Position numbers and translations under genes: made by a program. Below, piece by piece: positions 8,646 to 12,000 of a stretch of DNA of 12,000 nucleotides. The notes below the pieces were generated by a model, which was not told the DNA's origin, did not search any database, and saw nothing but the letters and a program-made list of their open reading frames with translations. Position 1 is the stretch's first letter; every line of letters begins with the position of its first letter. The stretch is from Rickettsia typhi (GTDB lineage: Bacteria > Pseudomonadota > Gammaproteobacteria > Burkholderiales > Burkholderiaceae_C): positions 1 to 12,000 of the forward strand of contig CALPPP020000021.1 in the NCBI GenBank assembly GCA_943325485.2, in the 5' to 3' direction.

Positions 8646-9549
8646 ACTGCGCGCGCCTTCGTTTGCACACGCTTGGACTGAGCATGTGCAAACCCACCCT
8701 GACCAGGTAGTGCAGCGTTTGCAAGACGCTACCGTGGTCATCACCAACAAGGTGCCGATTCGCCGCGACACCCTGGCGCAACTGCCCAAGCTCAAGCTGA
8801 TTGCCATGGCCGCCACCGGCTATGACGTGATTGATGTTGATGCGTGCCGCGAACGCGGCGTGGCCTTGGTCAATATCCGCAACTACGCAGTACACACCGT
8901 GCCTGAACACGCTTTCGCATTGATTTTTGCTTTGCGTCGCAACCTCATGGCTTACCGAGATGATGTTCTGAACGGTCGTTGGCAGAAAGAGGAGCAATTT
9001 TGCTTTTTCGATTACCCCATACGCGACTTGCACGGCAGCACCTTAGGCATTTTTGGAGAAGGTGTGTTGGGACAGGCCACAGCGCAGATCGCCCGCGCCT
9101 TGGGGATGAAGGTCTTGTTTGCCGATCATGCGCCACCCAAAGCCCCAGGCGTGGAATTTGTGCCACCTGAGCAGGTGTTTGCCGAATCGGACATCATTTC
9201 CTTGCACTGTCCCTTGACGCCTGCCTCACGCCACTTCATTGGCATGGCGCAGTTACAACAAATGAAACGCAGTGCTCTGCTGATCAACACCTCGCGTGGT
9301 GGTTTGGTGGACGAAGAGGCCTTGAAGACAGCTTTACAAACTGGCGTGATTGCGGGTGCGGGCTTTGATGTCTTGAGTCAAGAGCCACCCAAAAACGGCA
9401 ACCCGTTATTGGAAATTCGCTCACCTAACTTTATTTTGACGCCGCACGTGGCATGGGCCTCCCAGCAAGCGATGCAGTTTTTGGCAGACCAATTGATCGA
9501 CAACATCGAAGCCTTTGTCGCCAACACGCCGCAGAACCGGGTGGTTTGA
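8602..9549 (+). CDS. hprA: Hydroxypyruvate reductase / glycerate dehydrogenase
   Basis: This 315-residue D-isomer-specific 2-hydroxyacid dehydrogenase is predicted to reduce hydroxypyruvate to D-glycerate (and possibly glyoxylate to glycolate). The Rossmann motif G-x-G-x-x-G is at 152-157 (GEGVLG). An acidic D175 at the end of the second strand suggests NADH over NADPH. Catalytic residues are R232 in NTSRGGLVDEEAL, E261 in DVLSQEPP and H282 in LTPHVAWAS. IAMAATGYDVIDVDAC (67-82) and VPEHAFALIFALRRN (100-114) are typical of the family. The frame is open back to 8467, but the domain begins at MQNIVFLDR, hence the start at 8602. Substrate specificity within this family is hard to read from sequence; the assignment rests on the aminotransferase immediately upstream that makes hydroxypyruvate. 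Confidence 0.85.
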   Translation: MQNIVFLDRQSLRAELRAPSFAHAWTEHVQTHPDQVVQRLQDATVVITNKVPIRRDTLAQLPKLKLIAMAATGYDVIDVDACRERGVALVNIRNYAVHTVPEHAFALIFALRRNLMAYRDDVLNGRWQKEEQFCFFDYPIRDLHGSTLGIFGEGVLGQATAQIARALGMKVLFADHAPPKAPGVEFVPPEQVFAESDIISLHCPLTPASRHFIGMAQLQQMKRSALLINTSRGGLVDEEALKTALQTGVIAGAGFDVLSQEPPKNGNPLLEIRSPNFILTPHVAWASQQAMQFLADQLIDNIEAFVANTPQNRVV

Positions 9550-9555
9550 ATTTGT

Positions 9556-10467
9556 TCAGCTAGATAGCCCTGATCGGCATGACAGAGATTGGGCCACCTC
9601 TGAAGCCAAAAAATCGTAGACGGCTCGGATGCGGGCGCTGGTTTGCAGCTCTTGGTGGGAAGTCAGCCAAACCGGGAATTGGGGCAGCTCCAAGGCGGGC
9701 AACAACGCTTGAACCGATGGCTCTACTCTTAGCAAATAGTCGGCCATAAAACCCACACCCAAACCGGCTTTGACCGCTGTCCATTGGGCGATCAAGTCGT
9801 CACTGCGCAAGGCAAAGTGCAGATGTTTGACAGCAAACCCCAGGGCTTCAAAGCCCATGTCAATATCGTTGGTGCGGTCGCCAGCGATCAATTCATGGTC
9901 ACGCAAATCGCCCGCTTGCCGCGGAATGCCTTTGCGATGAAGATAGTCATTTTGTGCGCAGGCCTGAATCGTGATGTTGCCAATGCGCTTGGCAATGAGG
10001 CTGCTTTGCTCTGGGCGCACCATGCGCAGAGCGATATCAGCTTCACGTCGCAGCAAGTTGCTGACATCGTTACTGACCACCAGCGCCACCGTCACCTCGG
10101 GTAAGGCCAGTCGCATGTTTGCCAAGATGGGTGGCAATAAAAAGCACGCCACCGGTTGGCTGGCAGTGATGCGAACCAGGCCTTGCAAACTTGAGGTGCT
10201 GCCACTGGCCAAGCGAGAAAAACTGGCCGCGCCGCTTTGCATGGTTTGAGCCGCTTCGGCCAATGCCAAAGCGTTGGGCGTGGCTTGTAAACCGCGACCT
10301 GTGCGCTCAAAAAGCAGCACATTCAACTGTTGCTCCAACTCGGCGATGTGTCGCCCCAAGGTCGATTGGCTGAGTTTTGTGGCCCGCGCCGCCCCCATTA
10401 AGCTGCCATGCTCTAAGGCCGCCAAAAAAGAGGGGATCAAGGACCAGTTGAAGTTCTTTTCATTCAT
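9556..10467 (-). CDS. LysR-type transcriptional regulator
   Basis: This 303-residue LysR-family regulator has an N-terminal winged helix-turn-helix (about residues 8-67: FLAALEHGSLMGAARATKLS, then SQSTLGRHIAELEQQLNVLLFERTGRGLQATP) and a two-lobed effector-binding domain from about residue 93. An in-frame ATG at 10524 would add 19 residues. I chose 10467 because the HTH then starts at the usual distance from the N-terminus and an AGGT site lies 8 nt upstream. It is divergent from the Acg-like gene across 94 nt, the classic layout for a LysR regulator and its target. The HTH wording does not resemble CbbR as I know it, and cbbR normally sits divergent to cbbL. Its stop is 6 nt from the hprA stop. 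The effector is unknown. Confidence 0.92.
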   Translation of the reverse strand: MNEKNFNWSLIPSFLAALEHGSLMGAARATKLSQSTLGRHIAELEQQLNVLLFERTGRGLQATPNALALAEAAQTMQSGAASFSRLASGSTSSLQGLVRITASQPVACFLLPPILANMRLALPEVTVALVVSNDVSNLLRREADIALRMVRPEQSSLIAKRIGNITIQACAQNDYLHRKGIPRQAGDLRDHELIAGDRTNDIDMGFEALGFAVKHLHFALRSDDLIAQWTAVKAGLGVGFMADYLLRVEPSVQALLPALELPQFPVWLTSHQELQTSARIRAVYDFLASEVAQSLSCRSGLSS

Positions 10468-10561
10468 AAATGAATACCTGTGATTTGAATTTATGCAATT
10501 GTGCAGTTGAAATGACTTAATCACAATTCGTGCATCTACAACACAGCTACAGGAGAAAAGA
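10468..10561. promoter_or_regulatory. Divergent promoter/operator region between LysR gene and Acg-like gene
   Basis: This 94-bp AT-rich intergenic region has two interleaved inverted repeats. TGTGATT (10479-10485) pairs with AATCACA (10519-10525), and AATTGTG (10497-10503) pairs with CACAATT (10522-10528). Such dyads are expected of LysR operators (T-N11-A type). Towards the LysR gene, a -35-like TTGTGA and -10-like CACAAT with 17-nt spacing can be read on the - strand (roughly 10526 to 10498), overlapping the dyads and suggesting autorepression. Towards the + strand gene, TTGAAA (10507-10512) is a possible -35 without a convincing -10. AGGAG (10551-10555) is the ribosome site of the + strand gene. 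Confidence 0.45.
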
Positions 10562-11719
10562 ATGAATAAACGTCAATTTTTACGAATCGCTGGTGGTGGC
10601 GTCATTGCCGCCGCTACCCTCAGCAGCCTGCCTGGCTGCAGCAGTGCCTTGCCGCCCGAGGCCATTGCCGCCTGGCAGCCGCCCGCCAATGATTTGGATA
10701 TTCGTCGCTGGGCGCTGTCTCACGCTTTGTTAGCCCCCCACGCCCACAATTTGCAGTCTTGGTTGGTCAATCTGGACACGCCAGACACCATCTTTCTGCG
10801 CATGGACTTGCAGCGCTTGTTGCCCGAAACCGATCCGTGGTCACGCCAGCTTGTCATCAGCCAAGGGACATTTCTGGAGTTGCTCGACATGGCGGCCAAA
10901 CAAAGGGGCTACCGTGCCGAGACCACCCTGTTCCCTGAGGGTGAGTTCGATGCCAAAGCGCCTGATGGCCGACCCACCGTCAGCATTCGCCTGGTCAAAG
11001 ACGATGCCGTTAAAGCAGATCCTTTGTTTGCGCAGATCTTTCATCGTCATACCCACCGCGGTACTTACGACAGCCGCATACCCAATGCAGATGCTCGCCA
11101 AGCCTTGGCCGACAGCGTGAAAGGCCTGCCGGTCAAGTTCGGCCTGGTCACGGCGGACGAAGCCAGCATGGCCCAACACCGACAAATTGCCATGGACGCA
11201 TGGCGCATCGAGATGCAAACCCCTCGTACATTGCTGGAGTCTTACAAAGTACTACGCGTCGGCCCCCAAGAAATTGCCCAACACCGCGATGGCATCTCGA
11301 TCAATACGCCGATGGTTCGCTCTCTGGTCGCGTTGGGCCTGTTTGACCGCAGCAAGCCTTCAGAGCCTGAGAGCTCGGCCGTGAAAGGGCAAATCAGCGA
11401 TTTCAACGAAAAAATGGGGACCACACCCGCCTGTGTGTGGCTCAGCACCTCAGACAACAGCCGCACAACCCAAATGTTGTGTGGCCGCGCTTATGTGCGT
11501 TTGCAACTCGCCGCGACAGCCTTGGGCTTGCGCATGCACCCTTTGTCGCAAGCCTTGCAGGAGTACCCCGAGCAAGCGCAGAACTACAAAGCCATTCACC
11601 AACTCTTGGGCGGCAAGGACGGCGCAGACACGGTGCAAATGTGGACCCGCTTGGGCTATGCGCCTGAGGTGGGGCCATCACCGCGCAGGGGTTTGCAAGC
11701 CCATTTGGAAAAAGCCTGA
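10562..11719 (+). CDS. Acg-like nitroreductase-fold protein, exported lipoprotein-type N-terminus
   Basis: This 385-residue protein belongs to the Acg/FMN-binding nitroreductase-like family, often annotated 'Tat pathway signal protein'. The N-terminus MNKRQFLRIAGGGVIAAATL is a signal peptide with a KR-x-F-L motif, a near-twin-arginine. A lipobox-like LPGC follows, with C26 as the candidate lipidated residue. The nitroreductase-like region begins with WALSHALLAPHAHNLQSWLV (50-69), resembling the flavin-binding APSxxNxQPW pattern. A second half with SRTTQMLCGRAYVRLQLAATALGL (about 300-323) matches the C-terminal helices of the fold. The enzymatic activity of this family is unclear; some members are thought to bind or sequester flavin without reductase activity. 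It has its own AGGAG site and lies divergent to the LysR regulator, its likely controller. No link to carbon fixation is visible. Confidence 0.75.
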   Translation: MNKRQFLRIAGGGVIAAATLSSLPGCSSALPPEAIAAWQPPANDLDIRRWALSHALLAPHAHNLQSWLVNLDTPDTIFLRMDLQRLLPETDPWSRQLVISQGTFLELLDMAAKQRGYRAETTLFPEGEFDAKAPDGRPTVSIRLVKDDAVKADPLFAQIFHRHTHRGTYDSRIPNADARQALADSVKGLPVKFGLVTADEASMAQHRQIAMDAWRIEMQTPRTLLESYKVLRVGPQEIAQHRDGISINTPMVRSLVALGLFDRSKPSEPESSAVKGQISDFNEKMGTTPACVWLSTSDNSRTTQMLCGRAYVRLQLAATALGLRMHPLSQALQEYPEQAQNYKAIHQLLGGKDGADTVQMWTRLGYAPEVGPSPRRGLQAHLEKA

Positions 11720-11735
11720 CATCTTGCTTCTGGTG

Positions 11736-11746
11736 GTCATTGCGAG
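11736..11746 (+). repeat. Degenerate copy of the inverted-repeat arm
   Basis: GTCATTGCGAG is identical to the first 11 bases of the 28-bp arm at 11860. It is followed by ACCCAAAGGCT and then CGAAGCAAGCTCTCG, where the arm has CGTAG and then CGAAGCAATCCCTCG. The block from 11736 into the first tandem unit therefore looks like a diverged arm with a different middle. Confidence 0.6.
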
Positions 11747-11756
11747 ACCCAAAGGC

Positions 11757-11863
11757 TCGAAGCAAGCTCTCGTCAGGGTCGAAGCAAGCTCTCGTCAGGG
11801 TCGAAGCAAGCTCTCGTCAGGGTCGATGCAAGCTCTCGTCAGGGTCGAAGCAAGCTCTCGTCA
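11757..11863 (+). repeat. 22-bp tandem repeat array, four full units and one partial
   Basis: The unit begins TCGAAGCAAGC and ends TCTCGTCAGGG. Units lie at 11757-11778, 11779-11800, 11801-11822 and 11823-11844 (one change, A to T at the fifth base), followed by a 19-base partial unit at 11845-11863 that runs into the inverted-repeat element. Copies are contiguous with no spacers, so this is not CRISPR. A 22-bp period is not a multiple of three, so the array is not a coding repeat. Near-identity suggests recent expansion by slippage. Confidence 0.95.
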
Positions 11864-12000
11864 TTGCGAGCGTAGCGAAGCAATCCCTCGGCACGTACCG
11901 CAGGCTCGGCCTCGCCTCCATGCTGTCACAACGTCGGCTACGGCCGACCTGCGATCCGCACCTTACGAGGCAGGGATTGCTTCGCTACGCTCGCAATGAC
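11860..12000. repeat. 141-bp element with perfect 28-bp terminal inverted repeats
   Basis: The left arm (11860-11887, starting GTCATTGCGAGCG and ending AAGCAATCCC) is the exact reverse complement of the right arm (11973-12000). Between them are 85 bp containing a small hairpin. Each arm also has ATTGC and GCAAT ends (11863-11867, 11880-11884) that can fold on themselves. No transposase is present and no target-site duplication can be checked because the element stops at the window edge. It resembles a MITE or a paired REP-like intergenic element. I recall similar arm sequences as dispersed repeats in other bacterial genomes, but this is unverified memory. In RNA it would form a very stable long hairpin. 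Confidence 0.85.
11933..11948 (+). repeat. Internal hairpin of the inverted-repeat element
   Basis: GTCGGC (11933-11938) and GCCGAC (11943-11948) form a 6-bp GC-rich stem with a 4-nt loop, TACG, near the middle of the 141-bp element. With the 28-bp arms paired it would form a secondary stem in the loop of the larger structure. Confidence 0.6.

Noticed and set aside
6035..9549. Serine-cycle (methylotrophy) gene cluster
   Set aside because: glyA, sga and hpr also occur in the serine cycle, but no mtdA, glycerate kinase, PEP carboxylase or malyl-CoA lyase follows, and the genes sit behind a Calvin operon. It cannot be fully excluded from this window alone.
9556..10467. LysR gene as the cbb operon regulator CbbR
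   Set aside because: It lies at the far end, convergent to the operon and divergent to an unrelated gene, and its HTH sequence is unlike CbbR as I know it.
11757..11863. CRISPR array
   Set aside because: The units are directly contiguous without unique spacers, and there are no cas genes nearby.
11433..11999. 188-residue open frame overlapping the end of the Acg-like gene
   Set aside because: It runs out of frame through the Acg-like gene and then through tandem and inverted repeats; there is no family resemblance and no ribosome site.

Overview
The window is a chromosomal piece of a chemo- or photo-autotrophic betaproteobacterium. I judge it to be Burkholderiales, probably Comamonadaceae-like, from the proteobacterial 'red-type' (form IC) Rubisco, the cbb gene order and the protein sequences. 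This placement is recognition from memory, not a database search.

Bases 1-5998 are the body of a Calvin-Benson-Bassham operon, all on the + strand and tightly packed. It contains the 3' part of cbbL (Rubisco large subunit), cbbS (small subunit with the red-type C-terminal extension), cbbX (Rubisco activase), cbbY (HAD phosphatase for xylulose-1,5-bisphosphate, overlapping cbbX by 4 nt), cbbF (fructose-1,6-bisphosphatase), cbbP (phosphoribulokinase) and cbbA (class II aldolase). The operon promoter and any cbbR regulator lie upstream of the window. No cbbZ, cbbT, cbbE, cbbG or cbbK is present here.

Bases 6035-9549 continue on the same strand with glyA (serine hydroxymethyltransferase), a serine-glyoxylate aminotransferase and a hydroxypyruvate reductase/glycerate dehydrogenase. 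The last two overlap by 44 nt. These are consecutive enzymes of the plant-type photorespiratory (C2) route: glycine to serine to hydroxypyruvate to glycerate. Their position directly behind the cbb genes suggests that CO2 fixation, Rubisco maintenance (cbbX, cbbY) and recycling of the oxygenation product are expressed together. This is the most interesting systems-level observation in the window.

Bases 9556-11719 are a separate divergent pair. A LysR-type regulator on the - strand lies tail-to-tail with the reductase, only 6 nt away. Across a 94-nt intergenic region with inverted repeats is a + strand gene for an Acg-like nitroreductase-fold protein with a lipoprotein-type signal. The LysR gene probably controls this neighbour rather than the cbb operon.

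Bases 11720-12000 are non-coding and repetitive. A degenerate repeat arm is followed by a 22-bp tandem array (four full units and one partial), then a 141-bp element bounded by perfect 28-bp inverted repeats. The right arm ends exactly at the window edge.
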